This document shows positions 17,858-27,190 of a stretch of DNA of 64,000 bases, one piece after another. Source of the DNA: Bacillus sp. HSf4 (GTDB taxonomy: Bacteria > Bacillota > Bacilli > Bacillales > Bacillaceae). The notes under the pieces are model-generated. The model searched no databases and was not told the origin of the DNA. It saw only the letters and a list, made by a program, of their open reading frames with translations. The DNA lies in assembly GCF_029537375.1 (NCBI RefSeq), contig NZ_CP120679.1, positions 601,501 through 665,500 of the forward strand, written 5' to 3'. A program made the position numbers and the translations under genes. How positions within the stretch are numbered: the first letter of the stretch is position 1; every line of letters begins with the position of its first letter.

Positions 17858-19027
17858 ATGAGCTTAAAACCGTTTTATAGAAAGACCTGGGCGGAGATCG
17901 ACTTAACGGCATTAAAAGAAAATGTCCGCAATATGAAGCGGCATATCGGCGAAGATGTTCATCTGATGGCCGTTGTAAAAGCGAATGCCTATGGTCATGG
18001 AGATGTACAGGTGGCGAAGGCGGCTCTTAGCGAAGGGGCGTCTATTCTTGCCGTGGCTTTATTGGATGAAGCGCTCTCATTGAGAGCGGGAGGGATTGAC
18101 GAACCGATACTTGTCCTCGGCGCGGTGCCGCCGGAGTATGCCGGTATTGCTGCAGACAAGCGGATTATCTTAACGGGCTATTCGGTGCAATGGCTGAAGG
18201 AAGTGCTCGGCTGCCTCGATGACACCGGGGCTCCTCTTGAATTCCATCTAAAAATCGACACGGGGATGGGGCGGCTCGGCTGCAAAACGGAAGAGGATAT
18301 AAAAGAGATGATGGAGATCACCGAATCGAGTCAAAAGCTTGATTGCACAGGGGTTTTCACCCATTTTGCGACAGCTGATGAATTGGATACCGATTATTTC
18401 AACATGCAGCTGAACCGTTTCGAAGAGCTGATCAGACCGCTCCCGCTCGATCGCATTATGGTGCATTCATCAAACAGCGCCGCCGGTCTGCGTTTCAAAA
18501 AACAGCTTTTTAATGCCGTCCGTTTCGGCATCAGCATGTACGGCTTGTCGCCGTCAACGGAAATAAAGGACGAGCTTCCGTTCCGGTTGCGGGAAGTGTT
18601 CTCGCTCCACACTGAACTCACCCATGTGAAAAAAATCAAAAAAGGTGAAAGCGTCAGCTATGGAGCGACGTATACGGCCACGCACGACGAATGGATCGGA
18701 ACCGTAGCGGTCGGCTATGCCGATGGATGGCTGCGCCGTCTGGCCGGCACAGAAGTGCTGATTGACGGGAAAAGGCAGAAGATCGCCGGCAGAATCTGTA
18801 TGGATCAGTTTATGATTTCCCTTCCCGAAGAATATCCGGTCGGCACAAAAGTGACATTGATCGGCAGACAAGACGACGAATGGATTCCAGTCGATGAAAT
18901 CGCTAAAAGGCTGGAGACGATTAATTATGAAATTACGTGCATGATAAGTTCGCGGGTCCCCCGTATGTTTTTGGAAAATGGGAGTATAATGGAAATAAGG
19001 AATCCGATCTTGCCTAATCATATTTGA
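17858..19027 (+). CDS. alr: Alanine racemase
   Basis: This PLP enzyme of 389 residues interconverts L- and D-alanine for peptidoglycan. The PLP lysine lies in AVVKANAYGHG near residue 40, and the catalytic Tyr region is GESVSYGATY. The start ATG at 17858 (MSLKPFYRKTWAEIDL) gives the usual length; the longer frame back to 17765 is not supported. It supplies D-Ala to ddl/murF at 8.5-11 kb. Confidence 0.96.
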   Translation: MSLKPFYRKTWAEIDLTALKENVRNMKRHIGEDVHLMAVVKANAYGHGDVQVAKAALSEGASILAVALLDEALSLRAGGIDEPILVLGAVPPEYAGIAADKRIILTGYSVQWLKEVLGCLDDTGAPLEFHLKIDTGMGRLGCKTEEDIKEMMEITESSQKLDCTGVFTHFATADELDTDYFNMQLNRFEELIRPLPLDRIMVHSSNSAAGLRFKKQLFNAVRFGISMYGLSPSTEIKDELPFRLREVFSLHTELTHVKKIKKGESVSYGATYTATHDEWIGTVAVGYADGWLRRLAGTEVLIDGKRQKIAGRICMDQFMISLPEEYPVGTKVTLIGRQDDEWIPVDEIAKRLETINYEITCMISSRVPRMFLENGSIMEIRNPILPNHI

Positions 19028-19131
19028 AAATAAATCATAAGCGGAAAAACAGCTTTGCTTGCGGAGAGAATAGTGATATGATTATGATTGGAATGGAATT
19101 GTATCCGTAAGTTTGGTGGAGGTGTATGTTT

Positions 19132-19413
19132 TTGTCTGAATCCAGCGCAACAACTGAAATTATGATTCGCTTGCCAGAAGCTTTAGTATCGGAACTTGAT
19201 GGTGTCGTCATGCAAGATAACGGGAGCAGAAATGAACTGATTTACCAAGCCACAAAAATGTATTTACGCGAGCGCAAAAATCGACAAATTCGGGAATCGA
19301 TGAGACGCGGTTATATGGAGATGGCAAAAATCAATTTGAACATCTCTTCCGAGGCACAATTTGCAGAGTATGAGGCTGAAAACACAGTAGAGCGCTTAGT
19401 AAGCGGAGGATAA
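19132..19413 (+). CDS. ndoAI: Antitoxin NdoAI (EndoAI, MazE-type)
   Basis: The 93-residue antitoxin has an N-terminal ribbon-helix-helix DNA-binding region ([18 protein letters not shown]) and a C-terminal part [20 protein letters not shown] that plugs the toxin. It neutralises the NdoA RNase and likely autoregulates the pair. The start is TTG at 19132, with GGAGGT 9 bases upstream; an ATG two codons earlier is only 2-3 bases from that site. The toxin gene follows after 4 bases. Confidence 0.94.
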   Translation: MSESSATTEIMIRLPEALVSELDGVVMQDNGSRNELIYQATKMYLRERKNRQIRESMRRGYMEMAKINLNISSEAQFAEYEAENTVERLVSGG

Positions 19414-19417
19414 TCAT

Positions 19418-19768
19418 TTGATTGTTAAACGCGGCGATGTTTATTTTGCTGATCTATCTCCTGTTGTTGGCTCAGAACAAGGCGGGGTGCGCCCGGTTTT
19501 AGTGATACAAAACAACATCGGCAATCGCTTCAGCCCAACTGCTATTGTTGCAGCCATAACAGCCCAAATACAGAAAGCAAAATTACCTACCCACGTCGAA
19601 ATTGATGCGAAACGCTATGGTTTTGAAAGAGATTCCGTTATATTGCTCGAACAGATTCGGACGATTGATAAGCAAAGATTAACGGACAAAATCACTCATC
19701 TCGATGATGAAATGATGGAAAAAGTCAACGAAGCCTTACAAATCAGTTTGGCCCTTATCGATTTTTAA
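19418..19768 (+). CDS. ndoA: mRNA interferase toxin NdoA (EndoA, MazF)
   Basis: The 116-residue MazF-type endoribonuclease cleaves RNA at UACAU in B. subtilis. The family motif [20 protein letters not shown] is at the N-terminus and [15 protein letters not shown] in the middle. It starts with TTG at 19418, preceded by GGAGG in the end of ndoAI. The antitoxin-toxin pair lies just upstream of the sigma-B operon, the standard Bacillus order. Confidence 0.95.
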   Translation: MIVKRGDVYFADLSPVVGSEQGGVRPVLVIQNNIGNRFSPTAIVAAITAQIQKAKLPTHVEIDAKRYGFERDSVILLEQIRTIDKQRLTDKITHLDDEMMEKVNEALQISLALIDF

Positions 19769-19780
19769 TAAGAACACAGA

Positions 19781-19811
19781 GTTGCTCATACTTAAGAGCA
19801 ACTTTTTTTGT
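19781..19811 (+). terminator. Terminator after ndoA
   Basis: GTTGCTC and GAGCAAC form a 7-bp stem with loop ATACTTAA, followed by seven T. Confidence 0.9.
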
Positions 19812-19885
19812 GTTCAAAAATAACAAACGATATAATAATACTGTTAGTCCAAAAATTGTTATCGCATGTAGTTGGGGGGATGAAC

Positions 19886-20713
19886 ATGTCGAATCAAGCG
19901 GTATTATCGTTTATTTCAGAACATCAAGATGAGCTTGCGCAAAATCTGGCCGATATTCTGAAAAACTTGAACAAAAAAATATCAAACGCAAAACTGACTG
20001 AACACATGTATCAGACGATCAGCAATGAATACATTGATATTTTGCTGAACCATTCAGACACAGATGATGACAAAGTGATCGACACGATTTATCAGTTTTC
20101 TTCAAAGGCTGTGCAGATGAGTGTTCCGCTCAAGCTTCTCTCATCAGGGGTGGGGGCGTTTTGGAAGCACCTTTACTATGAAATGAACAAGGATGTTCCT
20201 GAAGACAAGCAGTGCTACGATCTGATCTGGCAGATCGATCAATTTATCGAACCGATCAACAGTGAAATTTTGAATCAATACGCCATTTCCTGGGAAAAAA
20301 CCGTTGCTCTGCAAAAGGTTGCTTTACAAGAGCTGTCCGCTCCGCTCATTCCGGTGTTTGACAACATTACGGTGATGCCTCTCGTCGGCACGATCGATAC
20401 GGAGCGCGCCAAAAAAATCATGGAAAATCTTTTGAGCGGTGTCGTCAAGCATCGTTCAGAAGTGGTTTTAATCGACATTACGGGAGTGCCGGTTGTCGAT
20501 ACGATGGTGGCGCACCACATCATTCAAGCTTCTGAAGCTGTCAGACTGGTCGGGGCTAAATGCCTGCTCGTCGGAATTCGCCCGGAAATCGCGCAGACGA
20601 TTGTCAATCTGGGAATTGACCTCACCCAGGTCATTACAAAAAACACCCTGCAAAAAGGAATTCAAACGGCATTGGAAATGACGGACAGAAAAATTGTTTC
20701 ACTGGAGGAATAG
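19886..20713 (+). CDS. rsbRA: Stressosome scaffold RsbRA
   Basis: The 275-residue protein has an N-terminal non-heme globin-like domain and a C-terminal STAS domain, with phosphorylatable threonines in the VPVVDTMVAHH and VGTIDTERA regions. It forms the 1.8-MDa stressosome with RsbS and holds RsbT until stress. The C-terminal 120 residues are far more conserved with B. subtilis than the N-terminal sensor. The chosen ATG at 19886 lies 6 bases after GGGGGG. It opens the eight-gene sigma-B operon. Confidence 0.94.
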   Translation: MSNQAVLSFISEHQDELAQNLADILKNLNKKISNAKLTEHMYQTISNEYIDILLNHSDTDDDKVIDTIYQFSSKAVQMSVPLKLLSSGVGAFWKHLYYEMNKDVPEDKQCYDLIWQIDQFIEPINSEILNQYAISWEKTVALQKVALQELSAPLIPVFDNITVMPLVGTIDTERAKKIMENLLSGVVKHRSEVVLIDITGVPVVDTMVAHHIIQASEAVRLVGAKCLLVGIRPEIAQTIVNLGIDLTQVITKNTLQKGIQTALEMTDRKIVSLEE

Positions 20714-20716
20714 ACG

Positions 20717-21082
20717 TTGAGAGTGCCTAAAATTCCCATATTGAAACTGTACAATTGTTTGCTGGTATCCATTCAAGTGGAGCTCGATGACCAAACCGCT
20801 CTGAACTTTCAGGAGGATTTGCTCAATAAAATTTATGAAACAGGATCGAACGGAGTGGTGATCGACCTGACATCAGTGGATATCATCGATTCATTCATCG
20901 CCAAAGTGCTTGGCGATGTGATCGCAATGTCAAAACTCATGGGGGCCAAAGTCGTTCTGACCGGCATACAGCCGGCTGTTGCCGTGACATTGATTGAACT
21001 CGGCATTTCGCTGGACGAGATCGAAACGGCGCTCGATCTCGAAAAAGGGCTCGAGACATTGCAGCGGGAATTGGGGGAATAG
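20717..21082 (+). CDS. rsbS: Stressosome STAS protein RsbS
   Basis: The 121-residue single STAS domain protein carries the phosphoserine region [14 protein letters not shown]. It is the core antagonist that sequesters the kinase RsbT; phosphorylation by RsbT releases the kinase. TTG start, GGAGG in the tail of rsbRA, 3-base gap. Confidence 0.95.
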   Translation: MRVPKIPILKLYNCLLVSIQVELDDQTALNFQEDLLNKIYETGSNGVVIDLTSVDIIDSFIAKVLGDVIAMSKLMGAKVVLTGIQPAVAVTLIELGISLDEIETALDLEKGLETLQRELGE

Positions 21083-21084
21083 AC

Positions 21085-21486
21085 ATGAAAGACCAATCCT
21101 GTGTGAAGATTTTGACAGAGTGGGATATCGTGGCTGCCAGACAGCTCGGGCGAAATGTCGCGAAAGAACTGGGATTCGGCACAGTCGACCAGGCCAGGAT
21201 TACGACGGCCATTTCTGAGCTGGCCCGGAACATCTATTTATATGCCGGCAAAGGTCAAATTTGTATCGAACAGGTTCAAGAAAGGGGTAAAAAGGGATTG
21301 AAAATCACTGCGGTGGATGAAGGGCCGGGAATCGCCGACATCAGGAAGGTGATGGAAGACGGTTTCTCGACTTCAGGCGGTCTTGGAGCCGGACTCCCGG
21401 GGGTAAAGCGTTTAATGGATCAATTCGAATTGAATTCAGACGCAGAAAATGGAACAGACATACAAGCCGTAAAGTGGCTGCGGTAG
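21085..21486 (+). CDS. rsbT: Serine/threonine kinase RsbT
   Basis: The 133-residue GHKL-type kinase has the N-box ELARNIYLYA and the ATP-lid motifs DEGPGIAD and GGLGAGLPG. It phosphorylates RsbS and RsbRA under stress, leaves the stressosome and activates the phosphatase RsbU. ATG at 21085 directly follows rsbS. Confidence 0.95.
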   Translation: MKDQSCVKILTEWDIVAARQLGRNVAKELGFGTVDQARITTAISELARNIYLYAGKGQICIEQVQERGKKGLKITAVDEGPGIADIRKVMEDGFSTSGGLGAGLPGVKRLMDQFELNSDAENGTDIQAVKWLR

Positions 21487-21496
21487 GAGGGGAGAA

Positions 21497-22504
21497 ATGG
21501 ATTTCAGGGAAGTGATTGAGCAGCGCTATCGACAGCTGCTTAGCCGTTATATATCTGAACTGACAGAAACGTCCCTTTATCAGGGGCAGAAATTCAGCAG
21601 AAAAACGATCGAACATCAAGTGCCGCCGGAAGAAATTATCAGCATACACCGAAAAGTTCTGTCTGAATTGTATCCGGATCTTCCAGACCATGTGTTCCAT
21701 TCGCTCGACTTTTTAATTGAAGTGATGATTGGATACGGGTTGGCCTATCAAGAACATCAAACATTAAGAGGCATTCAGCAGGAAATTAAATCGGAAATGG
21801 AAATTGCCGCAAATGTGCAGCAGACGCTGCTTGAGACAACAATTCCGAAAGTCGAAGCCCTCGAAATCGGGGCGCTGAGCGTTCCGGCGAAGCAAATGAG
21901 CGGTGATTATTATCATTTCGTCCGCGATCAGGAATCGATGAATATCGCCATTGCAGATGTGATCGGGAAAGGCATACCTGCCGCATTGTGCATGTCGATG
22001 ATCAAGTATGCGATGGATTCTCTGCCGGATTCGGGCACTGATCCTTCACAGGTGCTGAAAAGCTTGAACAGGGTGGTCGAACAAAATGTCGATCCGAGCA
22101 TGTTTATTACGATGTTTTACGGAAACTATCATCTTCAAAAACACCTATTCACGTATGCATCCGCCGGTCATGAACCTGGCTTTTATTATTCTTCAGGAGA
22201 AAACAAATTCTATGATTTAAAAGCGAAAGGTCTCGTTCTCGGCATTTCTTCAGATTATGATTATGAACAATGTGAGCAAAAACTAGATATCGGCGATATG
22301 ATTATTCTTTTTTCAGACGGAGTGACTGAATCCAGAACAGAGTCCGGATTTTTGGAGCGCGGCGATCTTCAAGACCTGATCAGCGTACATATGAAGGAGC
22401 CGGCGCAGCAAATGGTTGAGAAGATTTACGAACATCTGCTCAAGCTCCAGGAATTTCAGCTCCATGATGATTTCACTCTCATCGTTTTCAGAAGAAAGGT
22501 TTAA
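21497..22504 (+). CDS. rsbU: PP2C phosphatase RsbU
   Basis: The 335-residue protein has an N-terminal helical RsbT-binding domain of about 85 residues and a C-terminal PP2C-type SpoIIE phosphatase domain with metal-binding Asp residues in MSGDYYHF, AIADVIGKG and LFSDGVTE. It dephosphorylates RsbV after binding RsbT, linking environmental stress to sigma-B. AGGAGGGG precedes the ATG. The internal sigma-B promoter for rsbVW-sigB-rsbX overlaps its final codons. Confidence 0.95.
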   Translation: MDFREVIEQRYRQLLSRYISELTETSLYQGQKFSRKTIEHQVPPEEIISIHRKVLSELYPDLPDHVFHSLDFLIEVMIGYGLAYQEHQTLRGIQQEIKSEMEIAANVQQTLLETTIPKVEALEIGALSVPAKQMSGDYYHFVRDQESMNIAIADVIGKGIPAALCMSMIKYAMDSLPDSGTDPSQVLKSLNRVVEQNVDPSMFITMFYGNYHLQKHLFTYASAGHEPGFYYSSGENKFYDLKAKGLVLGISSDYDYEQCEQKLDIGDMIILFSDGVTESRTESGFLERGDLQDLISVHMKEPAQQMVEKIYEHLLKLQEFQLHDDFTLIVFRRKV

Positions 22505-22524
22505 TGTTTCATGTTGCCGGGTAA
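22499..22524 (+). promoter_or_regulatory. Internal sigma-B promoter of rsbV-rsbW-sigB-rsbX
   Basis: GTTTAA at 22499-22504 and GGGTAA at 22519-22524 are 14 bases apart, an almost exact sigma-B consensus. It overlaps the rsbU stop and gives the positive feedback known for this operon. Confidence 0.9.
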
Positions 22525-22562
22525 TCATACTGTAGCGATTAAAGAGAATCAGAGGTGATATT

Positions 22563-22889
22563 GTGAATTTGGCAGTCGATACGAACAAAACTGATTATGC
22601 AATAGAAATCAAAGTAGCGGGAGAAATCGATGTCCACTCTGCACCTGCACTGCGTGATAAGCTGATGCCGCTCGCAGAGGAAGGAAGGGATCTGAAAGTT
22701 TGCCTGAAAGACGTGTCATATATGGACAGCACGGGACTGGGCGTTTTTGTAGGCGTATATAAAGCGGTAAACAGGACTGGGGGTTCTTTGGTGCTTGAAA
22801 ATCTATCTGAACGCTTAATTCGTTTGTTTGATATTACAGGCTTAAAGGACATCATTGATATTTCTGGAAAGTCAGAGGGTGGATTATAA
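22563..22889 (+). CDS. rsbV: Anti-anti-sigma factor RsbV
   Basis: The 108-residue STAS protein carries the phosphoserine region [13 protein letters not shown]. Unphosphorylated RsbV binds RsbW and frees sigma-B; RsbW inactivates it by phosphorylation. GTG start at 22563 with AGAGGTG upstream; its stop overlaps the rsbW start by one base. Confidence 0.96.
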   Translation: MNLAVDTNKTDYAIEIKVAGEIDVHSAPALRDKLMPLAEEGRDLKVCLKDVSYMDSTGLGVFVGVYKAVNRTGGSLVLENLSERLIRLFDITGLKDIIDISGKSEGGL

Positions 22890-23371
22890 TGAAGACTGCA
22901 GTTGATTACATTGAAATGAAATCACCTGCCAAACCGGAGTACGTGGGAATTGTTCGTTTGACCCTGTCGGGGATTGCGAGCAAAATGGGATATTCCTATG
23001 ACGATATCGAAGATTTGAAAATCGCTGTGAGCGAAGCTTGCACGAACGCTGTGCAGCACGCTTATCAAGCGGATAAACAAGGGGAGGTCTCCGTCAGGTT
23101 CGGCGTTTTTGAAGATCGCCTTGAGATTGTTGTCGCAGATCAAGGGGACAGCTTCGATATTTGCGATAAACAGGAAGCGCTTGGGCCATACTCTCCTGAG
23201 CATACAGCAGATCAGCTGTCAGAAGGAGGGCTCGGCTTATATTTAATGGAAACGCTCATGGATGAAGTGAATGTGCAAATTAACTCTGGTGTCACCGTGT
23301 CGATGACAAAGTTCTTAAACAGGGAGCGAGTTGATGATGGCACAACCGTCCAAAAATACGAAACCAACTAA
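22889..23371 (+). CDS. rsbW: Anti-sigma factor and kinase RsbW
   Basis: The 160-residue GHKL kinase contains the N-box SEACTNAVQHAY and G-box EGGLGLYLMETLMD. It binds and holds sigma-B or phosphorylates RsbV depending on the RsbV state and ATP level. It overlaps sigB at the 3' end by about 38 bases, the usual coupling of anti-sigma and sigma. Confidence 0.96.
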   Translation: MKTAVDYIEMKSPAKPEYVGIVRLTLSGIASKMGYSYDDIEDLKIAVSEACTNAVQHAYQADKQGEVSVRFGVFEDRLEIVVADQGDSFDICDKQEALGPYSPEHTADQLSEGGLGLYLMETLMDEVNVQINSGVTVSMTKFLNRERVDDGTTVQKYETN

Positions 23372-24128
23372 AGATGAAGTCGCCCGGCTGATTAAAAAAT
23401 ATCAGGAAAGCCATGATGAAGAGGCTCAAGCGATCCTTGTCCAGACATATCAACATCTCGTCGAGGCGCTGGCCAAAAAGTATTCCAAAGGCCAAAGTTT
23501 TCACGAAGATCTGAGCCAGGTGGGAATGCTCGGTTTGCTGGGGGCGATCAAACGGTACGATCCTGATGTGGGAAAATCGTTTGAAGCCTTTGCCATACCG
23601 ACCATCGTCGGAGAAATCAAGCGGTTTCTCCGGGATAAAACCTGGAGTGTCCATGTGCCGAGAAGAATCAAGGAACTCGGACCCCGGATCAAAATGGCGG
23701 TTGACCGGCTGACGGCGGAGACCCAGAGGTCGCCCAGAGTCGAGGAAATCGCCGAATATCTCGGGGTGACGGAAGAAGAAGTGCTGGAAACGATGGAAAT
23801 GGGGAAAAGCTATCAGGCGCTTTCCGTTGACCACAGCATTGAAGCCGATGCCGACGGCAGTACGGTGACGATTCTGGATATCGTCGGCTCACAGGAAGAA
23901 GGCTATGAAAGAGTCAACCAAAAGCTGATGCTGGAAAGTGTATGGCATGTCCTGTCCGATCGTGAGAAAAAAATCATCGAGCTGACTTACATCGAAAACA
24001 AAAGCCAAAAAGAAACAGGGGAAATGCTGGGCATATCGCAAATGCACGTATCGAGGCTGCAGAGGAAAGCCGTCAAACGTCTGAGGGAAGCTTTGTCAGA
24101 AGATCCCTTGATGGAGTTAAAGCCATGA
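23334..24128 (+). CDS. sigB: General stress sigma factor SigB
   Basis: This 264-residue group 3 sigma factor has region 2 (QVGMLGLLGAIKRYDP, FEAFAIPTIVGEIKRFLRD), region 3 (VPRRIKELGPRIK) and a region 4 helix-turn-helix (KETGEMLGISQMHVSRL). It directs the general stress regulon, including gsiB at the left of this window. ATGs at 23334 and 23337 are both possible; AGGGAG lies 7 bases before the first. Confidence 0.96.
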   Translation: MMAQPSKNTKPTKDEVARLIKKYQESHDEEAQAILVQTYQHLVEALAKKYSKGQSFHEDLSQVGMLGLLGAIKRYDPDVGKSFEAFAIPTIVGEIKRFLRDKTWSVHVPRRIKELGPRIKMAVDRLTAETQRSPRVEEIAEYLGVTEEEVLETMEMGKSYQALSVDHSIEADADGSTVTILDIVGSQEEGYERVNQKLMLESVWHVLSDREKKIIELTYIENKSQKETGEMLGISQMHVSRLQRKAVKRLREALSEDPLMELKP

Positions 24129-24724
24129 TCTGGACCGAATCGAATGACCACATTCGCGCACTTGTCTACCAGCTGCCTAAAGACGGGAAATCGATCTGCG
24201 GAGACAGCTTTTATTTCAATGCGACCGACCAGGGAATGATCTGTGCCCTGGCCGACGGACTGGGAAGCGGTGAAATGGCTCATGAATCCTCTTCGGCGAT
24301 CAGCGAGGTTGTCAAAGAGCATGGTGATGAAGATGTCGCAAGCTTGATGGAGAGGTGCAATCAAGCGCTGAAGCAAAAGCGGGGTGCGACCGTCTCGATT
24401 TTAAAAGCCGATTTTAAAACGAGGACCATCGCTTACAGCTCAATCGGCAATATTCGCTTTATCCTATATGCTCCTTCAGATCAATATATTTACCCTCTCC
24501 CCGTGACCGGATATATGTCGGGAAAACCGCAAACCTATAAAACATTCACCTATACGTATGAAAAAGGATCGAGATTTATCATCCATTCAGACGGCTTGGT
24601 CGTACCAGGCCTTCGATCTTATTTGAAACTGCACCACTCTCCCGGAGATATTTCAGATCAGCTTGAAACTTATACGCTGATGGGAAAAGACGATCTGACC
24701 TACATCATCGGACAGCTTTTTTAG
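24125..24724 (+). CDS. rsbX: PP2C-type phosphatase RsbX
   Basis: This 199-residue phosphatase of the SpoIIE/PP2C type has metal-site motifs SICGDSF, ALADGLGSG and IIHSDGLVV. It dephosphorylates RsbS and RsbR and so resets the stressosome. Its ATG overlaps the sigB stop (ATGA). Confidence 0.95.
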   Translation: MIWTESNDHIRALVYQLPKDGKSICGDSFYFNATDQGMICALADGLGSGEMAHESSSAISEVVKEHGDEDVASLMERCNQALKQKRGATVSILKADFKTRTIAYSSIGNIRFILYAPSDQYIYPLPVTGYMSGKPQTYKTFTYTYEKGSRFIIHSDGLVVPGLRSYLKLHHSPGDISDQLETYTLMGKDDLTYIIGQLF

Positions 24725-24739
24725 AGGAGCTGTCCTTTT
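24710..24739 (+). terminator. Terminator of the sigB operon
   Basis: GGACAGCT and AGCTGTCC form an 8-bp stem whose loop contains the rsbX stop codon, followed by TTTTG. Confidence 0.75.
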
Positions 24740-24802
24740 GATATAGGTGTTTTTCAATATCTTTTGGTACACTAATAGGACAACATTCTTATGGAGGATA
24801 CA

Positions 24803-26965
24803 ATGGATACTTTAGCGTTAATCGTCAAACAAATCGCAAAAGAGACGGAGCTGGCGCCGAAGCACGTCGGCAATGTCATTCAATTATTGGAAGATGGAAA
24901 CACCGTGCCTTTTATCGCGAGATACCGCAAGGAACAGACGGGTTCTATGGATGAAGTGCAAATTCAAACGATCTCCGAACGCTGGGGATACATTCAGCAC
25001 TTAAATCAGCGGAAGGAAGAAGTCATCCGTCTGATTGCCGAGCAGGACAAGCTGACAGACGTGCTCAAGCTCAAGATCGAAAAGGCGGACAAGCTTCAGG
25101 AAGTAGAAGACTTATACAGACCCTATAAACAGAAAAGAAAAACAAAAGCGACCATCGCCAAAAGCAAGGGGCTTGAGCCTTTGGCTGATTTCATCAGCGC
25201 CCTGCCGCAGAACAAAAACATACTGGCTGAAGCACAAAAATACATAAATGAAGAAAAAGAAGTCTTCAGCGCCGAGGAAGCGCTGGAAGGCGCGAAAAAC
25301 ATTCTTGCCGAACGGATTTCCGACGAACCTGAATTCAGAAGATGGATTCGCCGGGAAACTTTCAAACGAGGAACATTAAAGTCTGCGGCCAAAGACGCTG
25401 AAGCGGACGAAAAGAAAATCTATGAAATGTATTATGAATATGAAGAGCCGATCCAAAAAATCGTGCCTCATCGCGTGCTCGCCGTCAACCGCGGCGAAAA
25501 AGAGGACATTTTAAAAGTGTCCGTCGAGCCGCCACTCGACCGCATCCTCGATTATTTAGAAAAACAAATCCTTAAGCATAAACAAACAACGGCGAAAGAC
25601 TTGCTGAAGGACGCGATTGAAGACGGCTATAAACGCCTGATCCAGCCGTCCATCGAAAGGGAGATCAGAAAAGAGCTGACCGAAAAAGCGGAGGACCAAG
25701 CGATTCACATCTTTGCCGAAAACCTGCGCAAGCTCTTGCTGCAGCCGCCGATGAAAGGGAAGCTCGTCCTCGGCGTTGACCCGGCCTTCCGCACCGGCTG
25801 CAAGCTTGCGGTCGTCGATGAGACAGGGAAGGTGCTGAAAATCGATGTGATCTACCCGCACCCGCCTGTCAACAAGAAAAACGCAGCGATGGATAAAGTG
25901 AAACATATCATCGAAGAATTTCAAATTGAAGTGATCGCGATTGGTAACGGGACGGCGTCAAGAGAGACCGAACAATTTATCGCCGACCTTTTGAAAGGCA
26001 TCGACAGAAAGGTTTATTACCTGATCGTCAATGAAGCGGGAGCAAGCGTCTACTCCGCTTCAGAGCTGGCCAGGGAAGAGTTCCCCGACCTGCAGGTGGA
26101 AGAGCGGAGCGCCGTGTCGATCGCCCGCCGGCTTCAAGATCCGCTTGCCGAGCTTGTCAAAATCGACCCTAAATCAGTCGGCGTCGGTCAATATCAGCAC
26201 GATGTCAGCCAGAAAAAATTAAACGACTCCCTCCGCTTTGTCGTGGAAACCGTCGTCAACCAGGTCGGCGTCAATGTCAACACAGCATCGGCCGCGCTGT
26301 TGCAGTATGTTGCCGGTTTATCGAAATCAGTGGCATCCAACATCGTCAAAAAACGGGAGGAAGTCGGAAAATTCTCGACCCGCAAAGAGCTGAAAGATAT
26401 TCCGCGGCTCGGAGCGAAAACATATGAGCAGTGCATCGGCTTTTTGAGGGTGCCTGACGGCGATGAACCGCTTGACCGCACAGGCATCCACCCGGAAAGC
26501 TACAAAGAAACGAGAGAGCTTTTGAAAAAGCTGGGCTTGTCAACAGAGCAAATCGGTTCGGCCGAGCTCCAGGGCAAAATAAATGAACTGGATATTCGCG
26601 AAGCCGCGGAACAATTGGCAATCGGCGAGATCACGCTGAAAGACATTTGCGCCCAGCTGACAAGGCCTGAGCGCGATCCAAGGGATGAAGTGCCTAAACC
26701 TCTTCTCAAAACCGATGTGCTCCAACTGGAGGATTTAAAAGAAGGAATGGAGCTGCAGGGTACGGTGCGCAATGTCGTCGATTTCGGCGCATTCGTCGAC
26801 ATCGGTGTCAAACAGGACGGGCTTGTGCACATTTCCAAGCTCAGCCGTTCCTTTGTCAAACATCCGCTTGACGTCGTATCGGTCGGCGATATCGTGACAG
26901 TTTGGGTAGAGCATGCAGATGCGGCGAAAGGAAGGGTGTCGTTATCGATGGTCAAAGAAAAATAG
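24803..26965 (+). CDS. tex: Tex-family RNA-binding transcription accessory protein YdcI
   Basis: The 720-residue Tex/YqgF-like protein has a helical N-terminal Tex domain, a YqgF-type RNase H-like domain (LGVDPAFRTGCKLAVVD), a helix-hairpin-helix region (VNVNTASAALLQYVAGL) and a C-terminal S1 domain (GTVRNVVDFGAFVDIGVKQD). It binds nucleic acid and elongating RNA polymerase. ATG at 24803 has GGAGGA upstream and gives nearly the usual length. Confidence 0.95.
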   Translation: MDTLALIVKQIAKETELAPKHVGNVIQLLEDGNTVPFIARYRKEQTGSMDEVQIQTISERWGYIQHLNQRKEEVIRLIAEQDKLTDVLKLKIEKADKLQEVEDLYRPYKQKRKTKATIAKSKGLEPLADFISALPQNKNILAEAQKYINEEKEVFSAEEALEGAKNILAERISDEPEFRRWIRRETFKRGTLKSAAKDAEADEKKIYEMYYEYEEPIQKIVPHRVLAVNRGEKEDILKVSVEPPLDRILDYLEKQILKHKQTTAKDLLKDAIEDGYKRLIQPSIEREIRKELTEKAEDQAIHIFAENLRKLLLQPPMKGKLVLGVDPAFRTGCKLAVVDETGKVLKIDVIYPHPPVNKKNAAMDKVKHIIEEFQIEVIAIGNGTASRETEQFIADLLKGIDRKVYYLIVNEAGASVYSASELAREEFPDLQVEERSAVSIARRLQDPLAELVKIDPKSVGVGQYQHDVSQKKLNDSLRFVVETVVNQVGVNVNTASAALLQYVAGLSKSVASNIVKKREEVGKFSTRKELKDIPRLGAKTYEQCIGFLRVPDGDEPLDRTGIHPESYKETRELLKKLGLSTEQIGSAELQGKINELDIREAAEQLAIGEITLKDICAQLTRPERDPRDEVPKPLLKTDVLQLEDLKEGMELQGTVRNVVDFGAFVDIGVKQDGLVHISKLSRSFVKHPLDVVSVGDIVTVWVEHADAAKGRVSLSMVKEK

Positions 26966-26990
26966 CACTGCTCATCAGCAGTGTTTTTTT
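26966..26990 (+). terminator. Terminator after tex, overlapping the 3' end of cmpA
   Basis: CACTGCT and AGCAGTG flank the loop CATC, followed by seven T. The last codons of the antisense cmpA gene lie within the hairpin. Confidence 0.88.
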
Positions 26991-27085
26991 CTGTAAAAAT
27001 ACCAGCACTGATTCAGCAGTTTAATCTGGTAATGATCCTTTTCGTAAAAAGCTCTTTGCATCTGGTTTTTGAGCCAATTCGGCAT
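26975..27085 (-). CDS. cmpA: Small sporulation protein CmpA
   Basis: The 36-residue product begins MPNWLKNQMQRAFYEKDHYQ and ends CWYFYRKKHC. This is the CmpA adaptor, which in B. subtilis checks spore-coat/cortex assembly and delivers SpoIVA of faulty spores to ClpXP. AGGAGGG lies 7 bases before the ATG. Position between tex and ydcK on the opposite strand is the known one. It is one residue shorter than the B. subtilis protein as I remember it. Confidence 0.88.
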   Translation of the reverse strand: MPNWLKNQMQRAFYEKDHYQIKLLNQCWYFYRKKHC

Positions 27086-27190
27086 TGACAATCCCTCCTG
27101 AAGGCTCTGAAGATAGAGTGTGGGTTTTGTTTTAGTTTATGCCGACGGGAATTTGTCCTGTTCGATGTTTTTGAAAATGAGGTGGATTCA

